Shown here: in pieces, positions 10,688 through 24,122 of the stretch
How the letters are laid out: every line of letters starts with the position of its first letter
Position numbering within the stretch: position 1 is the first letter of the stretch
From: Porogramme epimiltina
Taxonomy: Eukaryota; Basidiomycota; Agaricomycetes; Polyporales; Polyporaceae
DNA: 64,000 nucleotides
Direction of reading: 5' to 3'
Assembly (NCBI GenBank): GCA_900155495.1
Contig: FTLJ01000292.1
Location: 1-64,000, forward strand
Notes under the pieces: model-generated
Seen by the model: only the letters and a program-made list of their open reading frames with translations
What the model was told of the DNA's origin: nothing
Databases searched by the model: none
Position numbers and translations under genes: made by a program

Positions 10688-12970
10688 AGCGATTGGGATA
10701 GAGGTTGGTGGGACTGATAGGAAGATGAGCTTTGAGATGGAGTGGGAGATGAGCTGCGAGACTCTGACCTCCAGTTGAGCTTCACCTCGTCCTTTTATGC
10801 GATCCTAGCAGTCCAGTCACATGAGGTTACTTGCACTCGTAGCGGAGAACCACCGCACAGTGCGATTCCCCGACACCTGTCATACAGCCAGCATAGCGTG
10901 CGCTTGTCGAAGGGCTTCTTCCGGTCGGGAGCACAGCATGAGCAGGAGACGTGAGTCCAGTGTTTCCCACCTGTCAGCGCGGAGTCACATGTGGTGAGGA
11001 ATGGACGTACTCGACGGAATTTACGAAGACACCTCGATTGGGGTGCTCGTGCTGGTAGTACCGTGTGTCAAGTAATGCCTACCTGAAGAGGGAAACGGGG
11101 AGGATAGTTCGCAAAAAGTTCACNNCATGGATGGGCGTCAAGAGCGGCGGTCATAGTGCCTCCATTCAACTTGTCGATCGTTTGGGGATTTACGGTGTGA
11201 AGAGGCGGGTTCTAGCATTAGCGGACCTGTATCGCATCACGGATGAGTAAGTCGCGAACGTTAAGCTTGCGCGTACCAGAGTGACATGTTGGCTGTTACG
11301 TGCCTGCAGATGCACGGAATATAACAGCGTGCATCATGATGACGACTTCTTTAACAACACCCAAGGGAAGAGTTTCGAGTTTTAGACACGTGTCTTGCCC
11401 GAATTGGGAGTTTTATAGGTTGAGATGATGTGAAACGTGCGTCCGCAAGATGCGGAGAACAAATTGTGGTATGCGTCAATTCAGAAATTGACATCGAAGT
11501 AGTCCGAGGACCTTCAAAGAAGCTGTGGAGCCTAGCACTAGTATCAGCGCGGTTGACGTCAAATATTTTCGCTTAACACTGACGTCTGTGAACAACAATA
11601 GTGACAGGTCACCCGGGGTAGTCGGGGACAGATCGTAAATGCTGAAAAGGTCCCACTGCTGAGGTTACGCGGTAGTGAATGCATCAGAGCAGTCCTTGTC
11701 ACCTGAGCTGAGACGGTGCTCAAAATGGCGTGCACCAATCAACGCAAGTGAGGGAATTGGAACACGGGAGAGGAAGGGCTGTCGCAATGGCAGAAAATAT
11801 GCTTGTGATACAGGCTAGAAGCTGCTTTGTTTCATAGCATCCTACCCAATCAAGTTAGAGAGCTTGCAGCGCTTTCGGGCCACGATGGCCAGGCTGAAGG
11901 CGCGGTGGACGCTGTATTGGAGCGAGAGGAGAACGCTGGCGACGAAGGACATCGCATACAGCGTGTCTTGTCGCACGGTCTAGGCGAGCGCGAGGACGAA
12001 GGCCATGAGCACGAGTGTGGATACGAGTGCGCAGAAGGCGGGCACTGGGGAGGCAGGACAGCGCTGAAGAAAAGGGTAAGGACAGGGTCCCAGGGAAGAC
12101 GGAGTATTAGGACGTGGTCACTCACCTGAGCTTGACGAAATCGGTGCCGCTGTGAGTGAGCAGGAACCATACGTCAAGGGCAAGATTGCTGCAGGTGTGT
12201 AGACAAGCAGGGTTTCAATGAGACACCGGGAATACGAAATAAATATGTGGTATTTGAACGTGATTAGAGCTTTTTACCAGTATAACTCAGACATTAGTTT
12301 AGTTACGTCGCCATTATATAGCTGTACGAGCAATAGTAGGGGAGCAGAGAAGAGCTCAGTGAAGGCGAGGGAAGACATCATTTAGGCGCCAATGTCCTAC
12401 ACGGATATATGAACGGAGGCGCTCAGAGTACCTGCTCCGAGTCCCACTGCACGGAAAGCCCGCTGCGTGTCCAAGGTCCAAGGGAGCTGCACGTTCGGGG
12501 GGCGGGGGGTTCGAGCTGCGACCAGAGGTTGAGCAAGAGGAATACTGCGTCGTCGATATTCTACGGCTCAACCGTCGATTGGAGGAGAAATAAAGGTTCT
12601 TGTAGTAGACTACTAGGGGGGGAAGCGATGGTATGGGATGTGTTGCGGCTTGCTGTGAGGCTTGTACCCTATCAACATAGTTTGTTGATCCACTGAACAC
12701 TCTTTTATCGCCTCCAAGTCGTGAGCGATTATTGAGAATTGGATACATTGGCCTGGTATTCTTGTTTATGATTTATTGTATTTGTTGTCAGCGATGGCTC
12801 GTATATTCACCCTAATCCCCTTGTATTCGTCGCGCCTTTTGACATGCGATGATCCACCTTTGCACGCAGCCCGTGTGATGATATCACGATACAATACATT
12901 CACTTGCTAGCTTCTGGTCGTACACGAATGGGGTACTCTATAGGTTGTGCCTCGATCCGCAGCGTTGCGT
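10688..12970. other. Long intergenic region with an assembly ambiguity
   Basis: About 2.3 kb between the DUF5648 gene start and the TPI1 stop. Two undetermined bases (NN) sit at 11124-11125. No open frame here resembles a known family. A short hydrophobic frame at about 11830-12170 on the minus strand could be a gene remnant, but no complete model could be built (see rejected items). The rest is AT-richer and looks non-coding. Confidence 0.45.
10791..10800 (-). promoter_or_regulatory. TATA-like box of the DUF5648 gene
   Basis: Read on the minus strand this is GCATAAAAGG, about 105 bases upstream of the start codon at 10687, a usual distance for a fungal TATA element. No transcript data support it. 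Confidence 0.35.
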
Positions 12971-14123
<1,153 letters not shown>

Positions 14124-14260
14124 CTTGCTTGTGGTGGTGCGCAGGGGGGTGCGAGGAGAAGAGAGACGAGGATGGAGGAAGGAGACGAAGGGGAGAAAGA
14201 GGGTGGATCGATTGCGTGGTCTGGGACGATCGCGGACGAACGCGACTCGATTTTTATCTA
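14124..14260 (-). promoter_or_regulatory. TPI1 pyrimidine-rich leader and TATA-like site
   Basis: Read on the minus strand, 14200-14130 is almost all C and T and runs into the TPI1 start codon region. An A/T-rich GATAAAAAT lies at about 14256-14248, roughly 130 bases upstream of the start. A TATA element followed by a CT block is the typical arrangement in strongly transcribed fungal glycolytic genes. Confidence 0.4.
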
Positions 14261-14548
14261 ATCTAATCAAAAGCGTACTGGCCGCTCTCCGCTCTCTTGG
14301 AGCCTGGGGCGGCGACAGAGCGGGGGTCTTGGCAGAAACAGGGACTTGGTGTCTTCCTCGAGGCCGTTGAGGAGAGAAGCAAACAAGGACCTTGTTACAC
14401 AGAATAACGAGCGAGTACGTACACATACAAAAATGATCCGGAAAGTAAACTACAAAAATATCGACAGGTACTTGGTACGCATACATATCGAAGAGTGGCG
14501 AGCCTAAAGTGGAGACTATAGCCTACAGCGAAGTCCGAGATTTCGGGG

Positions 14549-16369
14549 CTATTTGACCTCCTCAGAGCTGCCGGCCTTGGCATTTGAGAGTGTCAGCAGG
14601 TGTTTTGGCGACTGCGCACGCATTTGGCGGAGTTGGCGCATCTCCATGACGGTAAGCGTGCCGCCCTCGGGAACTACTGAAATACTGTGGTCTGTGTGAT
14701 CAGATGTGTTGTCGCGTCGGCTCAGAGAGATCAGTGCCATGTTTCGCGGTCGATATGCGTTGGACGCCCCCGGGAGGTCCGAGTCTTGTAGAAGATATTC
14801 GCGCACGTTGAGGCAAAGCCGGCTTGACATGACGCAGGACAGGGCAACTGCGAAACCTATAGGGATTTCTACCTCCGAATCCTGGGTATCAAAGTCTGCA
14901 TGTCAATCATGACTATCAGCGGAGGGGGTGCTTAGTATACGCACCGGCCGGGTTAGGAAGATGATGGCGTTCGTCAAATATGTTGCAAAGATACTGTGAG
15001 CGACGACGATCAGAAGGGAGCTCTAAGGACAGCATAGAACATAACCAACGTCACAAAATACCATACGGAATCGCGCACAAGTATCTCCACGATCCTTCTC
15101 CCACTTAGAATCATGGACTGGCCGGGACGATAGGTTTTGAATCCACGGTACAGGGCCAACGCGCAAAGTACGCTCTCTGAGATGAGCATTGGTACCCAGA
15201 ACGCGAAGAACTCGCTTGGTAGACCAAATGGCACACAGATCGATGAGCCTGGCAGAGAGACTGGGACGGCTAGAGCAGCGTGTATTTGATTAATTCACAA
15301 AACAGAGAAATAGAGAGGCCCGTGATACGTGCCTGTGATCACGGATAGTGCTTTGCCCATCACGTAGGCGGATCCTATGGCGGCGCCGATGCTTATTATA
15401 GACATTGTGGCAAGGACGCGCTTGTTCCCGAAGTATAATGCGTAAAGTCGTAGCTGTAGGATAACTACCGCGCAATGTTAGGTCTTAAAATGAGGGTACT
15501 ACCGAGTGGATTACACTCACATTCGGCCAAAATGAACATGACAACTCCCGTAGTTCCTTGCCACCGAAACCAATGGATACAGCTGCCGCTGATGATTTGA
15601 AGGAGGTCATCGGAATATAGGGTGCGAGGACGTACAACTGTAAAAGATTATCCTCAGTGTCATGTATGAAAGGCTATAATCTGGACTTACTGAGGCGGAG
15701 AGACTATTCGAGGTAAACAATACTGGGGGGGGGAGATAGTCAGCATGGACTCGCTCAGTAGACGATCGATCTCTGGGGACGTGGCACTGACCATAGTTGT
15801 TGAATCTGTAGTGGCTCGTGAGTACTGCGCAGAGAGCAGGAGTAGATACGGAATACCCACATTACTATCGATAAAGCATAATATCGATTCTGGTTGGAGT
15901 ACGTCAGAGGCGTGAACGCCGGGCTGATGGAAAGACGCACCAGTAGGAAGAGGATCTTTCCTGTCGACCATTGTGCCCTCTGCAAGAGTGGTAATGGTCA
16001 GGCTTAAGACACAGAAGACCGCCATCGGCCGCAGCACTTGAAATGATGATTACCCAAATGAGCCGAATCTAATAACGTTGGTTGACGTCAGCTCATGTCA
16101 AACCAGCGGTAATGAGCGGTCGATCGGCTCACCTCTTGGTCTAGCGTCAATGCTTAATGTCACGATAACGAAAGTCCCGGATTATCAGGCAAGGGTTCCT
16201 GGCGCGGGGAGAGGAACGGCTCACCATGGTCGAATAGGATGATAGTTGTGCTGGCTACTGTAATACCGGCCTGTAAGCATTGCGAGAAATACAAGAGCAT
16301 AACACACTTACACTCGGCATAGCGGATCTTGAACACAGTGGCAAGAAGTTCGGGGGGGACAGCATGCAT
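14549..16369 (-). CDS. DUF6533 seven-helix membrane protein, copy 1
   Basis: A multi-exon gene of the basidiomycete DUF6533 family, membrane proteins with a seven-helix, receptor-like layout and no known function. The start (MHAVPPELLATVFKIRYAE) precedes a short exon ending IILFDH, which is the family's opening motif. Later blocks are FRWQGTTGVVMFILAE, a helix ending in an extracellular loop, WVPMLISESVLCALALYRG, RRIVEILVRDSVWYF, IFATYLTNAIIFLTRP, and the last exon (14895-14549) with EIPIGFAVALSCVMSSRLCLNVREYLL, the family's C-terminal signature. A cytosolic Ser-rich tail ends in SEEVK. Not every internal exon border was fixed. It shares order and spacing of blocks with the gene at 18611-20438, so the two are tandem paralogues. 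Confidence 0.78.
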
Positions 16370-17036
16370 GGCTAGAACCTATTTGGGGACACCTTGATGT
16401 TCTGCGATGCCTTGAACGTTTTAGGGTAACGATGACTACCTGGTGAAGGGTGTGGGGGACGCAAATCGAATGTGAAGAGTAGATATGTCGGGGGGCGGCG
16501 CAGTCGGGGGTAGTGAGGTGGTGGGTCGTGAGGAGGGATTAACGGGCGAGGCGCGAGGTGGGTGGCGTGAGGGGCGGGGAAAGGCCAGATGTATACCTGG
16601 ACCTCCACGTAGAGATCGAGACCCCAAGGGGGCCGGGCGGTGGGTCCCTGGCGATATTAAAGGCACATGGCGTCTCGGTCCGTCTTCGAGCGCGCGGCGA
16701 GCAGTGGGAACACGCCGCGCGAAGACGATGGAAATTTGACCTGGCATGCGGTGCGTCGCCGTTGACGTGGGCGCAAGGGGCGTCGAAGGTTGCCGTGAAG
16801 TGTAGTGGTACTTGCCTTCTTCCGCAATCGGTAGCTAGTCTTCTTGGGATGGCGCCGGGGCGGAGGATGGGCGGACCGAAGACATCACTGCCCCCTCGCA
16901 AAAGATGTTTGCCGGGTGGATTAGAGCCTCGAGGCCATGGAGACGCACTGAATACTGGACGGTGGAGACGAGGCGCGACGCCACCGTCTGAGGATGGGAG
17001 TGTACTGCGTTCCCCATAGATAATCTTGCAATAGGA

Positions 17037-17060
17037 GGGTCATCTAGATTTAGATGACCC
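17037..17060. repeat. Perfect inverted repeat (10-base arms, 4-base loop)
   Basis: GGGTCATCTA at 17037-17046 is followed by GATT and then by its exact reverse complement, TAGATGACCC, at 17051-17060. A further copy of ATCTAGATG follows directly. It could form a hairpin or be a palindromic protein-binding site; nothing nearby tells which. Confidence 0.6.
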
Positions 17061-18507
17061 ATCTAGATGAACATACACACCTGCCACAAGAGATGTGCGT
17101 GTCCTCACACGGGGCGCAGGAGAGCGCACGATGTTAATGGATCAGGTAAGGCACGTTACGATGTCTTCAACACTGCAGCCGTTGTCAGACCGTAGCAGCG
17201 GCGACTTCTTTCCGCGAAGCGCCGTCACTTCCAGGAAATCTGTGGTCCGTTGAATCTCGGTGGAATGGTTATGAGTTCGGCTGTATCCGCATTAGCTCGA
17301 CGAATGGACGGGATGCGCCACCATTCAAGAAGATGTGGGGACCTGAGGGTTGTCCTTACACAAGACTTGGGGCGCTGCGGTCTGTTTGATGGTGGCAAAC
17401 CCATCCAGGTTGGCGGATTTCCATCTGAGCTCCTCTCCGATCTTTAAGGACTATCTTCTACGGGGAATGGAAGGAAACTCAAAATTTTCTCTACCCCACG
17501 GTGCTAGACAACTTTGAATCTCGATTCTCTGCACTTGTCAATCCACTCACCATGGTCCATATGTGCAGCTATGCTTACAGAAAGAGGCTGACATGCCGCA
17601 GTCCTTCTCGCATCCTGATGAGTGGCCGTTGTTTTACGGCTACCCGGCGCATAGTACAGCGTTAGAAGCTCTTGACCACAAAGAGGCAATGCTCGTGGGA
17701 TGAGATGAGGGGATGTCTGATGTAGCGTTCAGATTGATTTTGAGGCTCGCACGGCCTGGGTCTTGCGAGTTCGCTGGTAGTTGGTGTCCCGAACATGGAA
17801 GCAGAGGCAGAGGACATGAGATCATGAATGATGACGAAAGAGGAAGAGCTGGGCTTCGGATTTCAGGAGTTCGAGGATAAGCGATGTCGACTATGATGAT
17901 CTCTTTGTCGAAGCAGGCGCTCTAAGCTCTTCCTACATACATACTTACATCAAACGGTGCATCATTCGCACGCTAAGCTACTAATGACACTTCTCCAGAT
18001 GACTATCAAAACTCATCTTCATAGCCTCGAGGATAGGATCATAAACAGCACGTCTACCAGCTGACTAGTTAAGTCAGAAGAAGAGGTTATCGCGGTTAAA
18101 GCGTAACTGTAAGATTGAAAGTAACAATGAACTAAGGTAGTGAGAATACAAATGCTAGTGCGCCGAGAAATGTAGATGGAAACAAGGGCGGACGAGTAAC
18201 GCGAATCCTAGAAATACACGAAATATGCCTGCATGGAACCCATTAAATGGACCGGAGACACGAGAAAGCAACTAGGGATGATTGTTAAAGTTGGAATGAA
18301 TGTGACGTGTGGAGGGAACGACGAGGGTTAGAGAAATCCAGGAGTGGGTGTATGCGCGTGCTGCGTGTGGAGGAGTTGGTAAATGACAGCAAACAGTGAC
18401 CAAGGATGCAATGAGGTGCCTCAAACAGACTCTAGTCGGGCACTACAGTACAGCACAACCATGAGCAATAGGGAGACAATAGCCGTATCCGCCGAGAGAG
18501 GAGAGTT

Positions 18508-18548
18508 GGGGGGGGGGGGGGGGGCCGGGGGANNGGGGGGGGGGGGGG
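18508..18548. repeat. G homopolymer tract with undetermined bases
   Basis: Nearly unbroken G over 41 positions, broken only by CC (18525-18526), an A (18532) and NN (18533-18534). It lies about 60 bases beyond the stop of DUF6533 copy 2. True length is uncertain because such tracts are prone to sequencing error. Confidence 0.8.
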
Positions 18549-18610
18549 TCCGAGGGAGGAACGCAACGCCTTGAGCTATAACGAGGGGCATAAAAGCCAC
18601 GGGCGCGCCT

Positions 18611-20438
18611 TCACTTGATGTCGAGCATGTCCGCGGGGTAATACATCTTCGAGAACTTGCGTCCCGCGTCAGGCACGCGCATCGTCCTGAGCTCGCGCAG
18701 CTCGACCTCGCTGAGCGCCTTGCCCTCGCCGACGACGACGGAGCCGGTGTGGCCCATGCTCGCGGTGCCCACCTCGCCAAACGAGACGAACGCGTTGCGC
18801 GACGACGCGGAGATGGGCGAGATGGGCGGAGACGAGAGCATCCCTCGGCTCTCAGACTGCTCGCGGATGAAGCCGCGTACGTTTAAGCACAGCCGGCTTG
18901 ACATGACGCATGAGAGGGACTGGGCGAACCCGATCGGGATTTCGACCTCTGCGCTCTGGCGGAATGGTGAGCAAGGGAATTGGGTGGTGGTGGTGGTAAA
19001 GACGTACTGGGCTTGTGAGGAAGATGACGGCGTTCGTGAGGTATGTTGCGAAGATTCTAGCGAAATGGGTCTGGTCAGCTTCTAGGCGAGATGCTTAAGA
19101 AAAGGTAGCGTCGCACATGAAGAAGTAGTAGAGCGAATCGCGGACGAGGATGTTTATGAGTTGCTTCCCGCTCTGCAACACGTTCTGTCCGCGTCGGTAG
19201 CCTCGTAGTCCTCGATACATCGCGCATGCACAATAGAAGCTCTCTGAGATGAGCATCGGGATCCAGAATGCGTAGAAGTCCTTCGGAATGCCTGTGGGCA
19301 CGCACACTGTGGTGTTGTCCAGGGGAAGATGGATAGATATGGCTGCAGCGGAGTGAACGGTTCGAGCTGTGAGGGGCCAACTAACAAAGAAGCGATGGGG
19401 CTGTCTTACCTCCGATGACCATGAGGGCTCTGACCATGACGTAAATGGAGCCCCCTGCCGCCCCCGCACATACGAGACCAATCATGAGCAGCACCCGTTT
19501 GTCCCGGAAGTACATGGCATACAAACGGAGCATGAGGATGACTGACATGGGGTTAGCTTGGTAGACTAGCTTGGGGGAATTAATTTGGTACTCACGTTCC
19601 GCTACGATGAACATGAAGATTCCTGTTGCCCCTTGCCATTTGACCCATCCAGCGCAACTGGTTTTGGTGTGAACATGAAGCGGACTAGAGAGGAGGCTCA
19701 GGACGAAACGTACAACTACGACTATAGTGAGTGTGTATCCCGGAGGCTCATGGGTCGTAGAAACTCACATCACTCTTAAAATGACTTGGGCTGAACAACA
19801 CTGTATCGCCCGTCAGTGGACATTTGGTTATGATACCCATGGGGTCTGCTAATCAGACTGACCGAAGTTGTTAAACCTGGTGTTACGAGCGTAAACATGA
19901 GCCAAGAGTGAAGGAAAACGATCGAGAAAACATACACAACAGGGACAAGGGCATAATAGCGATTCTTCCCTTTGAAGTAAGCCCCCGTACTGTCAGACAT
20001 CGAAGGGCAGGACGTACCACCAAGAACAGAACTTTCCCCAATGACCAGTCCGCATTCTACGACGATCCATCAGTTCCATCCTCACATTCTCTTCCGCGGC
20101 GTTGTCGTACCCAGATAAGGTTGATCTTCATGGGTCCCAGTTGTCTCAGATCCCGATGCATGCATGATTATCCCGATGACGCACCTCTTGATCCAGTGTA
20201 AGGACTGGGTGAAACACCAGCAACCGTCCTTCAACACATCTCAACATTCCGACTCGCCGGGAAGCACTCACGGTGATCAAACACAATGATCGCAGTGTTG
20301 GCCACTACAAGTACGTCATTGGCAAGTGTTGGTAAAGTATGCCACAGAGTAGCGGTACTCACATGCTGTATATCTGATCTTGGTGATTGTAGGGACTAGT
20401 TGTAGGAGGATTTGCGCCTCGAGAGGATTGACTGCCAT
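18611..20438 (-). CDS. DUF6533 seven-helix membrane protein, copy 2
   Basis: Second DUF6533 family gene. Exons include 20438-20363 (MAVNPLEAQILLQLVP), 20304-20272 (LANTAIIVFDH), 20204-20185 (LLTLDQE), a 15-nt exon 20125-20111 (INLIW), 20056-20018 (NADWSLGKVLFLV), 19964-19936 (NRYYALVPVV) and a 14-nt exon 19876-19863 (FNNFG). Together these spell the DUF6533 core: FDH-LLTL-E-NLIW, KVLFL-NRY. Downstream blocks are CAGWVKWQGATGIFMFIVAE, VILMLRLYAMYFRDKRVLL, FYAFWIPMLISESFYCACAM, VRDSLYYFFM and, in the last exon, EIPIGFAQSLSCVMSSRLCL. The tail is Ser-rich and ends DMLDIK. It is a paralogue of the gene at 14549-16369, same strand, same order. A sensory or receptor role is only a guess from topology. 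Confidence 0.82.
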
Positions 20439-22267
20439 GTTTTTCTAGCCCGTGACACGCCCTGGGGTTTGGAGCGTACGAAGCCGCGGTCTCCACCGGG
20501 ATCAGGTGGGTGTAGGGAGGCCGCCGACCGGAGACGGACGGGGCGAGACGAGGGTTGGTGGGGGCTCGGGGAAGGGGGTGTTGGCGTACGAAGACGCGAC
20601 GGAGAACACGAGCATTAGGTCCGGGGATGTTTATGTATCAGCTATAGCCTATGCGCGAAGCTAGGATCGCCACCCGTGCGGACGTCGGGCGCATGGGCGT
20701 GGCTACATCGGATTTCTGCGCGGAAGCCGGGCGGGAAATCGGAAGCCGAACACCATGACCATGGTCACGGATACGAGCCTCGACCCACGGGGGGACCCGC
20801 GCTCAGGTCGGTGGCGATACGGAAGGGTGGTGGAGCGATTTGAGCCGGCGGTTATGCGCCCTTTCGGAGGCGGAGATTGTAGTATGGTTTGCAGAAGCCT
20901 GGTGGCTCCACTGCTAGCATCGGAGTAAAGCATACGGGTTTTCTAGTTACACGTAGCTGGCCAACGTTGCACCTCAGTTTTCCATAGTGTTGCCATGAAT
21001 TGAATGCCTACCCGTTATCCCCGCTCGTGAGTTGCCGGCGGCGAAGGATGTGCGCAGCCCGATGGAGCCTAGGAACAAAGAGAGGGACAACCAAACCGTA
21101 TTTGGACAAGCCTGAAAGTGCCTCGCGCAGCGACATTGATGGGAACTGTTGATTCCCTAAAGGAGTATTCTCATCCTCAGGTGTGAAAGACTAGTATGAG
21201 AGTGTGAGCAGAAAACACTTGGGGTGAATAAAAACGGCCCACGCGTCGACGGTGCAGTGTTTGCCTGAAGAGCCCCTCGCATTTTGTTGCCTTGAAGGGG
21301 AGTGCGGAACGAGACTGTTTTCACTGGAGGCGAATTTATGACATGATGGAAAAGCGGGCCTGACAGACCAGGAGACGAGATCAATGTTAACGTTCATCCG
21401 GTGCGTCGAGCGTCGGCGTCTTGTGCCAGCTTGTGCCTCTCCTGACTTTAACCGAACCACGCGACCCATCCTTATGTGGTAACGTTGACGCCCGTTGACC
21501 AAGCACAACGGCAGCATGATGACCTCAGAGTCTTACAGCCACCTCTTCGCTCAATTTATCCCGTTTTCCTCGTTCACATCGGTCTCCGAGCCTTCATGAA
21601 CTACAGATATCCAGTGGAATGTACTTGCACCCCCACGCCTCGCTGTATCGCATGTGTTGTTACTTACTTGAATTTGCCACTGAATCTCTATTGACTCTGA
21701 CATTTGATGGCGATGGGCCGCCCAGCACCATCTGTGTGCAGCCGACTCCTCGACACGCGATCATAGTCTACAGAGTACGGTCAATTTTATTAACACAGTT
21801 GAGTCACGAGTTGAGTGTCCTCTCCACTCTCATGCACTCCCAGTGCTTCGTGAGCCAGAAGCTTGTCCGGGGTGACATGCGCTCAGATCGTCTGATCACC
21901 CTTTGCCCCATCAAACACGCCAAGCTGAGAGTTCGTGCCTTCATCTACTCATGCCAGGTCCTCCGAATCCTCGCACTTGTCCCTCCTTTCCAAGGTTTCA
22001 AACGACTTCTGCCCGTTCAGCAGGGCATTCACAAGAGTCACTGCGGACCGGAAGCCCGCGAATGAATGCGCGGAAAATGATCGGGCGAATTGATTACTAC
22101 GTCACCGCAGCGTTCGCCCAAGCCGGGGCAGACGCGCCGCCTTCTGGCGCACGTTGGATGTTTTGAAGCTCTACCCAAATCCCTCCTTCCCGCCGCTGTG
22201 GGCCGGTCTGTATGCTCTGATCATCCGTCTCCCGATTATCCAAGTCACGACCTCTCGCGCTCCCAAG
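20439..22267. other. Divergent intergenic region
   Basis: A 1.8-kb gap between the starts of DUF6533 copy 2 (minus) and the mannose-6-phosphate isomerase gene (plus). Open frames reach 148 codons (around 21619-22065) but show no family resemblance and no splice partners. It presumably contains two promoters. Confidence 0.4.
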
Positions 22268-23790
22268 ATGCCTGGCGTTTTCAAGATTCTGCCCACAACT
22301 CAAAAATACGATTGGGGTAAGATCGGTCTCTCATCCAAGGTTGCACAATACGCGGCGGCATGCAAACTGCCTGGCTTCACGCTCGACGAGAACGCGCCCT
22401 ATGCAGAGGTGAGCCCGTCATCCTTCCCGCTCCCAATTCCTTTCGTTCATCGGGCACACTGACCTCTCAGATGTCTCTGCGGTGACTTCGCGCAGCTATG
22501 GATGGGTACCCACCACACCTCCCCATCACGGCTTGCGGATTCGCCTACGCAGGAGAAGCTCTCTGAGCATCTGGAAGCGCACCCGGAACTGATCGGTGCG
22601 CGGGTCTGCGAACGATTCAAGGGCGACGGTACGGCCGAGGGCAACCTCCCATTCCTCTTCAAGATCCTCGCGATCGGCAAGGCCCTCAGCATCCAAACAC
22701 ACCCAGACAAGGAGATGGCGGAGCGACTTCATAGGGAGCGGCCGGATGTGTACAAAGGTGAGACTTGCTGTCCCTCCCTGTGCTCCCTCCACGCGCATAC
22801 ACCCAAACCACCGTCCTCAACACGTCGCTCTTTCCCAACGGCCAGATGCAAATCACAAGCCCGAGATGGCGCTCGCCCTCTCGCCCTTCCAGGCAATGTG
22901 CGGTTTCCTGCCCCTTCCGCGCATCGCTGCTTTCCTCGGAAGCACGCCCGAGTTCGCCGCGCTCGTTCCGCCCGCGGTGCGCGACCGCTTTCTCGCCGTC
23001 CAGGGCGCTGCGGACCCCGCGGGCCCGGAGGCGAAGCAGGCGCTGCGCGACGTGTTCGCCGCGGTCATGACCGCGGACCCGGCCGTGTTCCAACCCGAGC
23101 TCGAGCGGCTCGTCGCAAGGTACAAGCGGGGAGTAACGCTACCGGAAGAGGAAGACGTCAAGGAGCTCGTACTCCTCTTGGACAGCCAGTTCCCGGGCGA
23201 CATCGGCGTGTTCTGCGCGTTCATTCTCAACCATATGACGCTGCGCCCCGGAGAGGCCATCTTCCTCGCGGCAGGAGAGCCTCACGCGTACGTCTCTGGA
23301 GGTATGTCCGCCGTCCCGCTTTCATCTACCCTGATCCCGAACTGACCCATCCGTTCGCTACGAAGACATTGCCGAGTGCATGGCGACATCGGACAATGTC
23401 ATCCGTGCCGGCCTCACGCCAAAGCTGCGTGACGTGCCGAACCTCGTTGACGGACTCACGTACAACGCCGCGCCCGCAAGCAAGCACGCCGTCGCGCCGC
23501 GCTCGTTCGGCTCCGCAACCCACAGCACGCTCTACGACCCGCCGATCCCCGAGTTCTCCGTCGTCCGCGCAGTCGTGCCCGCGGGGCAGGGCGAGCCGCA
23601 TCCACCTATCGACGGCCCGAGCATCGCGATCGTCACGGAGGGTGCCGGCGCGGTCGTGTTTGGGGGCGGGGAGCAACTGAACCTCTCGGAAGGCGATGTG
23701 TTCTTTGCGGGTGCAGGACAGGAGATAAGGCTGAACGCGGGTGGGCTGGGGCAGTTTGTTGTGCATCGGGCGTTCGTGGAAGCAAACTGA
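22268..23790 (+). CDS. PMI1: Mannose-6-phosphate isomerase (type I, zinc-dependent)
   Basis: Interconverts fructose-6-phosphate and mannose-6-phosphate in the cytosol, feeding GDP-mannose for glycosylation and cell-wall mannan. Exons 22268-22408, 22496-22757, 22846-23301 and 23366-23790 give 427 residues. Zinc ligands of the cupin fold are visible: Q and H in LSIQTHPDKEMAERLH, E in ANHKPEMALAL, and H in AAGEPHAYVSG. The catalytic arginine region is NVIRAGLTPKLRDV. The start MPGVFKILPTTQKYDWG is the family's usual N-terminus. The helical insert between the third ligand and the second cupin half (FQAMCGFLPLPRI onward) is of normal size. A 392-codon open frame overlapping in another reading frame is a shadow. 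Confidence 0.96.
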
Positions 23791-24122
23791 AGGAATCAAA
23801 GGACAGGAAGCATAGGTTGGTTGTATGATACCAGTTTGTGAGACTCGTTGTAGAGTGCAATAGATGAAGTCTACTCCTAAGTTTTGACATGGTGTAGCTT
23901 CCCTTTGTAAAGTCACCGTATGGGTGTCAGTTAATGTCCATGGGCATGTGCATTCAAGACCACGCCGGTGGATAATGTGGATACATGTAATACACGAAGA
24001 GCAATCGAACAGCTAGAAATACAACAGCTTGTGTACCTTGGGCCGAGGTCAGCCGCGTTCAGGAAGTTTCAGAAACGGAAGGCTCACAAAAGTAAGGTAC
24101 ACCGACTAAAATAGTCGTAACA
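23791..24122. other. Convergent 3' region
   Basis: A 332-base gap between the stops of the isomerase gene and the convergent four-helix membrane protein gene. No coding potential is seen. Confidence 0.4.

Larger units (their letters stand above)
16370..18610. other. Intergenic region between the DUF6533 paralogues
   Basis: A 2.2-kb gap. The 16440-16700 part is purine/GC-rich and probably the promoter of copy 1. A perfect 10-base inverted repeat lies at 17037-17060. No convincing coding frame was found; the longest open frames (under 155 codons) have unlike composition and no family match. The right end contains the G-tract listed separately. Confidence 0.45.

Noticed and set aside
11830..12200. 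Hydrophobic minus-strand frames (ending in a helix like CALVSTLVLMAFVLALA, and a second frame LYAMSFVASVLLSLQYSV).
   Set aside because: Some splice joins give a GPI-anchor-like or short membrane tail, but no upstream exons, start or consistent frame could be found. It may be a gene remnant, but the support is too weak to list.
22502..23680. Plus-strand open frame of 392 codons overlapping the mannose-6-phosphate isomerase gene.
   Set aside because: It starts in the real exon 2 frame but then runs through an intron into the wrong frame, giving Arg/Ser/Pro-rich shadow sequence.
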